Of a stretch of DNA of 64,000 bases, positions 36,380 through 46,771 are shown piece after piece. The first letter of the stretch is position 1. Every line of letters begins with the position of its first letter. The notes beneath the pieces were generated by a model. The model did no database searches. It worked only from the letters and a program-made list of their open reading frames with translations, and was not told the DNA's origin. A program made the translations under genes and the position numbers. The stretch covers positions 24,856,810 through 24,920,809 of the forward strand of contig NC_034014.1 of NCBI RefSeq assembly GCF_000346465.2, read 5' to 3'. Origin of the DNA: Prunus persica (lineage: Eukaryota > Streptophyta > Magnoliopsida > Rosales > Rosaceae).

Positions 36380-37252
36380 TCTAATTAAAAGTTGCACTCT
36401 CCAGGCTCGTCGAATCTGTGAGCTCGTCCAACCTGTAAGTACAAACCCTATCTTCCCCTTGTAAATTCATTGAATGATATTAGGTTGTTTTGTTAAAGGG
36501 TTTTAGGTATATGCTTTGCGATCTGTTAATAATGTGCTTATAGGTATGGGTTCATGGATTTTCTGTTTAATGGGTTCATGACAAGATCAAATAAAGGTGT
36601 ACTTTTGCTGGAAATCAACACAAAAAGACACATCACCAACTTCCAAATGATTTCCAGCAAAAGGACACCTTTATTTGATCTTGTCATTTTCCGCTCTGGA
36701 GAAGGTGCAAAGTGCACCAATGCTTATAGGTATGGGTTCATGGATTTTCTGTTTAATGGGTTCATGGATTACATTATCTGTTATGTTGAATTGGGAATGG
36801 ATTTAATTTTGTCGTATCTTTTAATCACCCTATGTTATGTTGAATTGGGAATGGATTTATTGTTTTCATGCTTGGTTTCATGTATATGTTGGTTTCTTGC
36901 TTGGTTTCATATATATGTTGTGTTCTTAATGGGTTTTGTGTTCTTGAAAATAAACTGAGACACGACGAATTTTAAGGCGTACGACGACGATTACACGACG
37001 GTGTTTTTAAACTACCGTCGTTGTATTACTTATACACGACGGTTTTTTCATAAACCGTCGTTTGTATTACGTATAATAGACGACGTCTGTTGAAAATCCG
37101 TCGTCTATATATGCCAAATACGTCTGTTTTTGATTAAAACCCGTCGTCTCTGTTGTTTATTACTTGCGATTAGATCATTGTATAATCTGCTATAGTGATG
37201 GTCATTGCCTGTATTTTCACTTTATTATAGATAATAGGTTATAGTGTCGGAG
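36380..37252 (+). other. 5' UTR exon and intron of the TNPD transposase
   Basis: A motif-free, CT-rich stretch (36360-36434) ends at a donor (acct, then gtaagt, 36435). A possible acceptor (tttattatag) ends at 37230, just before the ATG at 37253. The intron would hold the hairpin at 36578-36687, a 44-bp direct repeat (ataggtatgggttcatggat, at 36540 and 36726) and a motif array at 36960-37160. Confidence 0.5.
36578..36687 (+). ncRNA. Candidate small-RNA hairpin (40-bp stem, 30-nt loop)
   Basis: The arm 36578-36617 (atgacaagatcaaataaagg..., ending ctggaaatca) pairs with 36648-36687 with one mismatch. The loop is 36618-36647. It is framed by direct repeats at 36540-36580 and 36726-36769. Size and pairing resemble a TE-derived MIRNA precursor or a small foldback. 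Expression is unknown. Confidence 0.5.
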
Positions 37253-40200
37253 ATGGATAAGTCATGGATGCACTCGGATAGAAGATCGAAGGCATATGAG
37301 TTTGGGGTGGAAGCATTTTTGAACTTTGCTGTAGAAAATCTTCTAACTACAACACATATCCGTTGTCCATGTGTTAAATGTGTTAATTTGAAGTTGTTTG
37401 GGGTTGGAATTATAAGGGATCACTTATACTTTAATGGAATTGACCAAAGCTATAAGAATTGGACATTTCACGGAGAACCTTGGGAAGCAACTACTAATGC
37501 TAGCAGAAATGTTGAAGAAGATGATGGCCATAGTAGGTACAGTTTTGTGTCTGAAGAAATTGATATGGATGATAATGATTTTGGTGATTTTGGTTCGGAT
37601 CCGTATGAGTTTGCCAATGTGATTGGGGATGGAGATCAACCAGTGTACCCTGGTTGTAGAAAGTACACGAAGTTATCGGCATTAGTGAAGTTGTATAATT
37701 TGAAGGCAAAACATGGGATGAGTGATGTCTGTTTTACAGAATTATTGATACTTCAAGGCGATTTGCTTCCAGAAGGAAATACAATACCAACCTCCATGTA
37801 TGAGGCTAAAAAGACTTTGTGTGCATTGGGGCTGAGTTATGAGAAAATGCACGCATGCCCCAATGATTGCATCTTGTATAGGAAGGAGTATGAGGATTCA
37901 ACTAATTGTCCTACTTGTGGTATCTCAAGGTGGAAGGAAGGCAAAGATGCAATCTTGAAAGAGGGTGTGCCAGCGAAGGTGGTGTGGTATTTTCCCCCAA
38001 TTCCAAGGTTTAAAAGGATGTTTCAATCACATGAGACAGCTAAGAGTTTGACTTGGTGGCATGTTGCTAGAAAATCAATTGACGGTCAGATGTCTCATCC
38101 GGCGGATTCCCCGTCTTGGAAACTTCTTGATGATAAATGGCCTGAGTTTGGTAATGAGCCGAGAAACTTGAGATTGGCTCTTTCATCTGATGGATTCAAT
38201 CCCCACAGTTCTCTAAGTAGCAGATATAGTTGTTGGCCGGTTATCTTAGTTACATATAATCTCCCTCCATGGCTGTGCATGAAACGAAAGTTCATGATGT
38301 TAACCTTATTGATTTCCGGTCCTAAACAACCCGGAAATGATATAGACGTCTACTTGGAGCCTTTGATTGATGATTTAAAATCCTTGTGGGTTGGGATTAG
38401 AGGAGTGTATGATGCACATAATGGAGAATACTTTACACTCAGAGCTGCATTAATGTGGACAATTAATGATTTCCCCGCCTATGGAAACTTATCTGGTTGT
38501 GTTGTTAAAGGATATAAAGCTTGTCCAATATGCGGCGATGATACACCTAGTCACAGGTTGAAAAATGGCCACAAAATTTGTTACATTGGGCATAGAAAAT
38601 GGTTACCAATCAATCATCCATATAGGAGGCAACGTGCAGCTTTTAATGGGAAACCTGAATATGGCATACCTCCAGAGCCATTAACCGGAGAAGAAGTGCT
38701 GCATATGGTTGAAAATGGTGACAGAGTTTGTTGGAAGAAGAAATCAATATTCTTTGATCTCGAGTATTGGAAATACCTTCCTGTGAGGCATGCCCTAGAT
38801 GTTATGCACATTGAGAAGAATGTTTGCGATAGTATCATTGGTACATTGCTGGAGATCCCTGGAAAAAATAAAGATGGGATTGCTGCTCGATTAGATTTAT
38901 TGAACATGGGGGTCAAAACTGATTTGCAACCCGAGTATGGAGAAAGACGTACTCGTTTGCCTCCTGGGCCTTGGAATTTGTCAAGAGCAGAGAAGAGAGA
39001 GGTTTGCAATTCTTTCTATGGTATGAAGGTCCCTGAAGGTTATTCTTCAAATATTAAAAATCTTGTATCTGTACAAGATTCAAGACTTCTTGGCCTTAAA
39101 TCACATGATTGTCATACCTTAATGCAACAATTGCTCCCTGTGGCAATTCGTTCTGTTTTGGAGAAGCCTGCAAGGTATGCAATAACTCGTTTGTGCTTCT
39201 TCTTCAATGCTATATGTGCAAAGACTGTTGATGTTTCCAAGCTAGATAAGTTGGAAGAAGATGTAGTAGTTACTCTGTGTTTGCTTGAGAAGTACTTTCC
39301 CCCTTCATTCTTTGATATCATGGTTCATCTAGTAGTACATCTTGTCAGAGAAGTTCGTCTATGTGGGCCAGTATATTTTAGGTGGATGTATCCGTTTGAA
39401 AGATATATGAAAGTGCTGAAGGGGTATGTTCAGAATCGTACTCGTCCCGAAGGTTGCATTGCTGAGCGGTATATAGCTGAAGAAGCGGTAGAGTTTTGTA
39501 CTCAGCATTTATCTGATGTTAGTACAGTTGGAGTGCCTTCAAGCCAAAAGATGGGAGTTTCAAAGCCATTATCAGGTTGCACAGTGAGCGTAGTTGATCA
39601 GGACCTGTTGAATCAATCACATCTATATGTCTTGGAGAATACGGAGGAAGTCCTACCTTATATCGAGTACGTATGAGTTTTATTCTTTAAGTTTCCATTT
39701 AAAATTATTTCTTATGTTTATCTTATATATTTGGGACCGTAATGCTTGAATTTTTCGTGTCATGTAGGCAACATATGATCCACATCAAGACTGCTTATCC
39801 AAAATTTAGAAAGAGAACAAAGTGGCTGCAGGATAAGCACAATAGCACTTTCATTCAATGGCTACGCTTCAAGGTATATGTTGTTGAATAACGTATTTCT
39901 CTTTTAATTTTCTTCTTATTTATATGTTAGGATGAATTAAGATATGATTAATTTGCAGGTTCAAAGTGAAGTTGAGGAAGACAATCATGGCGTATCAGAA
40001 AATTTAAGGTGGCTAGCAGCTGGTCCAAACATGTCAGTGCCATTATATAGGAGCTATCTTATTAAAGGTATTAAATTCAATATCAAGGCACAAGATGATG
40101 TGCGGACAACTCAAAATAGTGGAGTTTATTTACTTGCACATACCATGCAAGTTGCTAGTGCCAAGGATAAAAACCCAATTCTCTCAAATATGGGTTTCTA

Positions 40201-40603
40201 TGGTGTCATTCAAGAAATTTGGGACCTTGACTACCAAAAGTTTACAATCCCAGTCTTTAGGTGTGATTGGATAGATAGTTCTGGTCTTGTAGTCGACGAA
40301 CTTGGATTTACCCTTGTAGATTTGAGTAAAATTGGACATAGGAATGACCAATTTGTTTTGGCTTCTCAAGTCAAACAAATATTTTTTGTTGACGACCCGA
40401 TGCATCGTGGTTGGTCGGTAGTGTTATCAATGCCTAGTAGAGAATATAATGATGTTATTGGTGATGAAGTATTAGGTGATGTGATAATTGAGTGTGAGCC
40501 ATTTACTAGAGGGATGCCAAATGTTGACACATTTGATGAACTGGTAGGTGAGTTAGGCGGTCAAAATATTCGAGATGGGTGTGAAGATATATGGATTGAA
40601 TGA
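37253..40603 (+). CDS. CACTA TNPD/TNP2-type transposase
   Basis: Three exons, 37253-39666, 39768-39873 and 39959-40603, join in frame to 1054 residues with no stop. The ATG at 37253 (MDKSWMHSDRR) fits the family start. Domain order as known for TNP2: Transpos_assoc (residues about 2-75, with CPCVKC), zinc-ribbon-like CPNDC...CPTCG (about 200-225), Transposase_21 (about 240-480, with PRFKRMF, SLTWW, DGFNPH and CPICGDD), DUF4218 (about 620-770, with SHDCHTLMQQLLPVAIR and MYPFERYMKVLKGYV), DUF4216 (about 894-970, with GFYGVIQEIWDLDY). The protein cuts and joins CACTA ends. The frame is whole, consistent with an autonomous element. Catalytic acidic residues were not assigned by eye. Confidence 0.95.
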
Positions 40604-41964
40604 TGCTTATGTAATTGGCAGTGTATGACATTAATTTTGTAATATATTGTAATGTGATTTCTTCACTTTCTACGTTCAAATAAAACACGACGTTATTGTG
40701 AATCAGTTATTCAGCATATTTACCGACGTCTTAAAGCAACGTAACAATGAAGAACCACGACGCTATTGTGAAGCAATTATTCAGGATATCACGTCGGTGA
40801 AGGATAAAGAACCGCCATGTAATTCAAAATAACACGACTCCAATCCCATAATACCGACGTCTAAAAAACGAGATATGTAATCTGAACGTTAAAAAATACG
40901 ACGTCATCATACATTTTCCACGTCGCAAGTTCTTTTATAAACGAAGAGGAACGAAATTAATTCCGACGGAAATTCATTATAACCGCCGTCTAATAACAAT
41001 TAAACGACGTTATTTGTAATACGGCTCCCATCATAATCTACGCCGTCTATATGTTCTGTAATACGGCTCTCATTTATTTGGAACCGACGTTGTTTAGACG
41101 TTCAACGTCGTCTATATTATTAAGTGCGTCGTGAGTAATGAATACATATAAATACAACGTCGACTATATAAATGTATACGTCGTAAATAATGACACTGAC
41201 AACTATTTCCACGTCATCTTTTTTAGATAAAATCGAAGTGGAAAATTTATTTCACGACGGTTTTTTGTAAATAAGAGACGTTGTAGAACTTTAGCAGACT
41301 AAACACGTCTGTTTTTATTGTTTTCCGACGTTGTTGTATTTAACAACGTCTAATATTTATGGTCGTTGTTTGTTTCTGAAAATAGGACGTATAAATTTTT
41401 TAATACGACTCTCATATATTTGTAACTGACGTTGTTTAGTTTTTCAACGTCTACTATAGAAACACATACGTCGTAAATAATGACACTGACAACTATTTCC
41501 ACGTCATCTTTTATCAAAAAATCGAAGTGGAAAATTAATTGTACGACGGTTGTGTTTATATGTGCGACGTAGTAGGTATCAATAACGTCGTCTTCTAATG
41601 TATTTAAAGACGTCATATTTTTTATTGTCGTGAAAATTATATTTAACGTCGGCGTATTTTTATTGTCGTCGTTGTATGTCTATCTTGCGGCCTTGTTCTC
41701 TTAATATGTGTCATATTTTCCCTTTTTAACGACGGTCTTTTTAGAGAATTGGTCGTCTATTATCATCATCGATTGCTTTTTTTAGATCTTTTGCAGTACA
41801 AAGACGTCGTTTTGTATTTTTTGATGACGTTGTATTGTTTAACAACGACGGTTATTTAGCGTCGTGGTTTATGAGGGAAAAGATGACGGTGGATTCCACG
41901 ACCATTGAAAAACCAAATACACGACGGTGATTTACCGTCGTCTTTTTGCTTTTTTGTAGTAGTG
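40604..41964. other. Right non-coding end of the CACTA element
   Basis: No gene. Dense CG motif array. A local repeat (gtcgtaaataatgacactga ... tcgaagtggaaaatt) occurs near 41180-41245 and 41468-41535. Ends at the right terminal repeat. Confidence 0.85.
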
Positions 41965-41967
41965 CCT

Positions 41968-43023
41968 GATGATGAAGAATCAAAAATTTTGCCTATTTCT
42001 TTCCTCCCCATCCCAAAACAGACAACCTTAAGCCGCTGGAAACTTTTTGGCTGTGTGGGATCTAGTAATGGTTTAGTTTGTTGTCATCTGCCCATTGAGA
42101 AGGAGAATGAAAAAGAGAATAGTACAACGGCAGAGGTGGAGGAGGAGGAGGAGCGAGATGTAGAAGAAAAGGATGCTGCTCCTGCTCCTGCGCATACTGA
42201 TATATTAGTAGTATGGAACCCGGCAACAGGAGAATTTAGGTATCTCCCGCAACCACCTATTAATCTTTTTGAGAAGGAGGAGGGCATAGGCATAGGCATA
42301 GGCATACAACGGGATCGTCATAGGAATTATGTTTTAGGTTTTGATTTCTTACCAGAGATTAATCAATACAAAGTGGTGAGAATTTTCCCGGCACCTCATC
42401 CCGGTAATGATTACGATTCCGACGATGATGCTGATGGAAAAGTTGCCATTTTCCAAGCCCAAGTGTTGCTCCAAAGTACAAATTCATGGAGAGATGTCAA
42501 AGACATATTAGAGTTTCCATCATTTAAAAGTTTTAAAAGTACTTGTCTGTCATGTGATGCGATTACCTTGAATGGAGTGATGTATTGGTTGGTAGAGCAA
42601 ACGTCGAGAGAGTTCAATCTTGTGTCATTCAATTTACGTGATGAGGTTTTTCATTTGATACCACTACCAATAGAATGGCGTCGTCTTACTGTTCAATATC
42701 ATTTACATCCATGGAATGGTTCAGCTGCAATTTTGACTAGTTATTCAGAAAATGGCGATTGGGAGCGAGTGCTTTGGGTGTTGGTTCAAAATCAAGAATC
42801 TAGGAAGCCAGCTTGGGTTCAACAATTTAGAACCAGATCGAAAGTATTTTTGGAATTACGGTGCGTAGGAGCTTGGAAGGATCAATATATTGTCTCCAAA
42901 CGATCACGAAATAGCTTGTTTGCTTATGACCCTAGAAGCGACACAAAGAAAAAGCTTTTTCCCCACTACCAATTCTGGTTTTTTGGAGGACTGGATTATG
43001 TGGAGAGCCTACTTCCAGTCTAG
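41968..43023 (+). pseudogene. F-box gene, 3' part, downstream of the CACTA insertion
   Basis: This continues the gene begun at 27546, in the same frame once the transposon and one CCT copy are ignored; the whole would be 465 residues against 472 in the paralogue. It encodes the FBA-type C-terminal region: WKLFGCVGSSNGLVCC, VWNPATGEFRYLPQPP, GFDFLPEINQYKVVRIFPAP, LNGVMYWLVEQTSREFNLVS. An acidic stretch and GIGIGIG-type short repeat (ggcata, four copies near 42285-42306) lie in the middle. FBA regions bind the substrate for SCF ligases. It has no start of its own next to a promoter, so it is probably silent unless read from the element's right end. Confidence 0.92.
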
Positions 43024-43069
43024 ACCTAATTGGATTATGTGGAGAGCCTACTTCCAGTCTAGACCTAAT
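42992..43069 (+). repeat. Perfect 39-bp tandem duplication over the F-box stop codon
   Basis: Copy 1 is 42992-43030 and copy 2 is 43031-43069; both read tggattatgtggagagccta onwards to agacctaat. The stop codon (43021-43023) is inside copy 1, so the protein is unchanged. The paralogue at 46772 has one copy. Confidence 0.95.
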
Positions 43070-43392
43070 TAGTTAATTTGTATGTAGCTCTATGTGATCA
43101 AAGTTGTCTCACACGTATACGTGAGTGGACATACGTACGAGGAGATATTTGCATTCATCATGTACATGTATGTATGTAGTAACTTACTCTCAATTAATTC
43201 TAGCTATAGGTTTTTTGAACCACCGTGTTTATTGATTTTGTAGGACACAATTAGATGTCTAACTGGTTTTCGATTTGTCTAATTTTTTGCAAGGATGATC
43301 TATGAATGAAGACCTAAAAAATAAATTGTTTGGATTGTTGAAAAAAAATTTGTAAGGTACCCTAAAGGGCGTCCCTCAATACAATATATATA

Positions 43393-44280
43393 GGCAAAAT
43401 TGTAGCAATGGTCCCTAGACTAAGCCCCCACTTTACTTTTCGTCAGGTAATGGAGAATCCCCATACAATATATATATATAGCAAAATTGTAGCAATGGTA
43501 CTTGGACTATGATCAAATTTTACTTTTTGTCCCTCGTTTTGCTAAATTATTACGATGGTATTTTAATTATGCATCCACTTTTAGAAATCGTCATTTTCGT
43601 CATCTCAGTCAACTTTTTCATTAAAAATGATGACCTGACATGGACAAGTCCTACTTGACATGGGCACACCCGATTCATATATTATTTTGTAAGATTTGAG
43701 TAATCTAAGCGTCATTCCTTTTGGGGATAGGATTTAGTGTTCGATATAAGGGATAGGATCCATCTGCTCTCTCTATTAAAAAAAAAAATGGAGCTTGGAC
43801 CCATTTTCCTCACAAGATTTAATTGACCCAACAAAATCAATGGGACTAGGGACAATATTCGAGGATCCCTCCTCCCCACGCCCAGATTTGTTCTTCCCCC
43901 TCCCGTCAGATAACACACATTAGACCCTACACCCAGATTTGTTCTCCTCCACCCAATTTCTCTCCCCCACACACACATCAGACACCAAATCCTCCAATAA
44001 AATCAAACAACAAAATAATTAAAAATTAAAAAAGCCTAAAAAAGAAAGAAAGCAAAAAAGGAAAGAGAAAAAAAAAAAACCTCAGTGGCGTCTCTGATCA
44101 ATCCAACATATAAAAAGACAAATATGCCCTCATTTTTAATGGAAAAGTTGACTGATATGACATAAAGGACGATTTCTAAAAGTGGAGGCATAATTAAAGT
44201 ACCACCGTAACAATTTAGCAATATAAGGAACGAAAAGTAAAGTTTGGTCTTAGGCCAGGGACCATTGCTACAATTTAGCC
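43393..44280. mobile_element. Long-TIR element, about 890 bp
   Basis: The left part (ggcaaaattgtagcaatggt, continuing through cacttttagaaatcgtc and gtcaactttttcattaaaaa to about 43630) is inverted at about 44125-44280. The arms are about 160-240 bp. The left arm has an internal partial duplication: caaaattgtagcaatggt occurs at 43395 and 43482. No coding sequence recognised; no clear target duplication. Confidence 0.7.
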
Positions 44281-44288
44281 TTAAAAAA

Positions 44289-44490
44289 ATTAAGAAAAAA
44301 CTTACAGTATCTTTAGGTTGAACATATTATAGAGCTAGAAACTAAGATACTCTGAGAGGTTCAGCCCCTAAAGTTTACTACATAAGGTGAGAGGGGAATT
44401 AAGTTTAGTACATAATCCAAGTATAGTTAATATGAGTATGACCAACAACAAAAGAATTATTGTACTAGGAGCATTACATGTGTAATTGTA
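44289..44490 (-). pseudogene. Fragment of the SRF-like LRR gene
   Basis: It matches 52458-52640 of the SRF-like gene: the exon encoding an LRR (LQGLNLSGYLS-like) plus its upstream intron, for example aagtttagtacataatccaa. Only this piece is present, so it is a stray duplicate. Confidence 0.8.
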
Positions 44491-44988
44491 AAGTTTTTTA
44501 ATTACATTATTGTAAAATTAGATACTATATTTTAGTCATTAACCTTATCTAGATTATGTGAAATTGGATTGTCATTTACCACAATAGTAAACTTTCTATT
44601 GATTTTAAACCAAAGCTTATATAAAAAAAAAAAAAAAAAAAGTTAGAATTGTTACTTCATTTAATGATGTGGCATGAACACATCACATGCTACATTGTGT
44701 GAAGGATCAAATGGTATAAAGATGTGTAAAAATGTAGTAAAATTAACATTATTTTAGGATGAATGGATGGTGGAAATAGATAATTATTATTTAAAAAAAT
44801 TTATAGGGAGTGAGAATCTAAGGTGAGTGGGGTAATATAGAACATGGAGGTAGAAACAGTCGTGCTCTAGATTTTCCTTTTTTTTTTTGGGGTTATATCG
44901 ATGGATTCCGGTAGTCACATACCACTTCTCTAGGGGTTTGTTTTATAAAAAAAAAGGCGGCCGCTCTAAAAACTAAACAATAAATTAA
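44491..44988. other. Intergenic
   Basis: No gene seen. A poly-A tract lies at about 44622-44641. Confidence 0.4.
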
Positions 44989-46477
44989 GGGCATGTTTAC
45001 GTATCAGTAATGGAGAAAGTAAGGAATCAGATAATTTAGGAATCGGGGAACTACTGAATCGGTATGGGAAGAATCATTCCCATTAAGCTGTTTACTAAAC
45101 ATACGAAATTAGTAAAGGAATGGGGTTGATTCCCATTGTTATTGTTTACTAATTTTCATGAATCAGAATCCAAATTAATTTGATTACTAAAATGCCCTAC
45201 ACATTTTCACCACATCACATATATAAAATTCACCCAAAACCAAAAGCTATAGGAAAAGGGGTTTTGAATTAATCAGTAAGAGGGAATCCGTTATCAAAGA
45301 AAATTATCAGCAATTTATTCTGAACCAAAAGCTAGACAAGCTAACCTGGCTAAGAAATCTTTGATCAAGTGAGATAAAATTCACAAAAGAAGTCACCTAA
45401 GGGCTAAGCAGTTGCAAAGAGCACATCCAAAACTAACATAAGCAAATAAAATTCACAAAATAAACTCCAATAAATATTTATCTTTCACCTACGTAACTAG
45501 TAAATAATCAAATAATAATAATTTGCATAATCTTCATACGATTAAATACAAAATAGTCAAACTACCAAAAGAAGAGATATATAATCTCCACAAAAGTCAT
45601 TCACCCATTACTCATCAATCGCAATCACTATAAGCCATGCTCCATAAGATTAAATACATAATCTTTTTTTTCTTCATCAGTCATGGTAAAGAAGACCCTC
45701 AGCAAATCGTGCTCTTTGGCTAAAATATTGGTGATACGAAATACTTGCAAAGGAGTTAGGAATTCTATTTTCCTCAATTCACCACCAAGTTTAGCTTGCA
45801 TATCAGCAAGATCCTTCTCCGTTGAAAGAACATTAACCAAACCTGCAAGTTGAGGTGCCATTCCGGCTACGGCTTCAGCCATAAGTCCAAATTTGTTAGA
45901 CATTTCATTCAAAGCATTTACCTTCCTACTAGGATTACTTGGACCACTTCCTACGAGCATTTTCCAAACCCAACGCCATCTCTCTTCATTCGTATACTAC
46001 CAACATGGTTAACTATGACAATATCATCAATTTATTTATCCATGATCATACTTTGTTTTGCGATGAATGTGAAGACAGAAGATAGAAGAAAAAGAAAAAG
46101 GTGGATAGATAGATAGATGGAGTGACTTACATAGTTTCTGCTGCTCCAGGGAGGCTGTGTTGTAACGTTAAGGGTTTGAGTTGTTTGAACTCCTTCTGGC
46201 GTGTATTTTTATTTTTTTTAGGGTTTGAGTTATTTTGGAATTATAGTAAAGTGGTAAGGGTATTTTTTGAAGTTAATAAGAGAAAGCAGGAATGGGAATC
46301 GTATCGACTAGTCCCCCCTAGTCGATCTGATACCTAGTTTTGAGGGAATGTGATTACGGATTTTGAGGTGGGGCCCACTTATTTTTTCATTCCTGATTGC
46401 AAGTAAACGCAGGGGAAGTCAGGAATGGAAATCATTCCCTTTCCTCCCATACCCATTACTGATACGTAAACATGCCC
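44989..46477. mobile_element. PIF/Harbinger element, 1489 bp, non-autonomous
   Basis: Terminal inverted repeats start gggcatgtttacgtatcagt on both ends (about 25 bp perfect). TAA target duplications are at 44986-44988 and 46478-46480. The paralogous F-box upstream region (about 27262-27276) has the same flanks without the element. No transposase seen. Confidence 0.92.
45628..45960 (-). pseudogene. Remnant of the PIF/Harbinger accessory (Myb/SANT-like) gene
   Basis: An open frame of 110 residues inside the PIF element. Its end (FRITNILAKEHDLLRVFFTM, DEEKKDYVFNLMEHGL) resembles the C-terminal tail of the Myb/SANT-like proteins that accompany PIF transposases. The DNA-binding N-terminal part is missing. 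Related host-gene tails are an alternative. Confidence 0.5.
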
Positions 46478-46645
46478 TAAAAGGTTTCCAACGCTTGCAG
46501 GGATTCCACGTTGCATATGGAAATGTCCATTTCCTATTCCTATTCCTATAGGGTAAATAAATTCTTTAAAAATTTAATAAAATAAAAAAAACAGGTACCC
46601 AGTGGGTTTTTATACATGTCCTAGTTGAAATAGGACTTTGCCCTT

Positions 46646-46652
46646 TATATAT
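46646..46652 (+). promoter_or_regulatory. TATA box of the second F-box gene
   Basis: tatatat after gactttgcccttta. Compared with the split paralogue, about 70 bases are inserted between it and the ccccttgg segment, moving the TATA box to 120 bases before the ATG. Confidence 0.5.
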
Positions 46653-46771
46653 TGTTCGAGAAAGGCATGTATGCACATAAATAAGTTACTGCTACAATTC
46701 CTACGAAAAAAAAACTATCCCCTTGGCTCTCCCTACGATTTTGATAACCTTGCTAATTAACAAGAGTCAGA

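Larger units (their letters stand above)
27888..41964 (+). mobile_element. Complete CACTA (En/Spm) transposon, 14,077 bp
   Basis: The left end CACTACTACAAAAAGTG and the reverse complement of the right end (CACTACTACAAAAAAGC) are the terminal inverted repeats; both are followed by aaaaagacgac. The 3-bp target duplication CCT is intact (27885-27887 and 41965-41967), as expected of CACTA elements. Inside, on the plus strand: a Transposase_24/Ulp1 gene (30943-34486) and a TNPD-type transposase (37253-40603), both with unbroken frames. Left of them is a captured RPN6 gene fragment. Non-coding parts are filled with ACGACGG/CCGTCGT motifs. Structure suggests a potentially autonomous, recently inserted copy. 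Confidence 0.97.
27888..41964. repeat. Dispersed short CG-motif array across all non-coding parts of the CACTA element
   Basis: Variants of ACGACGG / CCGTCGT / ACGTCGG / CGTCGT occur every 15-40 bp in 27900-28900, 29480-30150, 30530-30900, in each intron of the 30943-34486 gene, in 34590-36230, in 36960-37160 and in 40680-41960. They occur in both orientations. The coding exons (for example 30943-31752 and 37253-39666) nearly lack them. In known CACTA elements, subterminal repeats of this kind bind the element's TNPA-like protein. Confidence 0.9.

Noticed and set aside
36554..36958. Open frame covering the hairpin upstream of the transposase
   Set aside because: Its length comes from the repeated 44-bp segment and hairpin arms; no domain and no fit to the transposase.
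27888..41964. CRISPR-like or satellite array
   Set aside because: The short motifs have irregular spacing and both orientations with no unique spacers; the terminal repeats and genes show a CACTA transposon.
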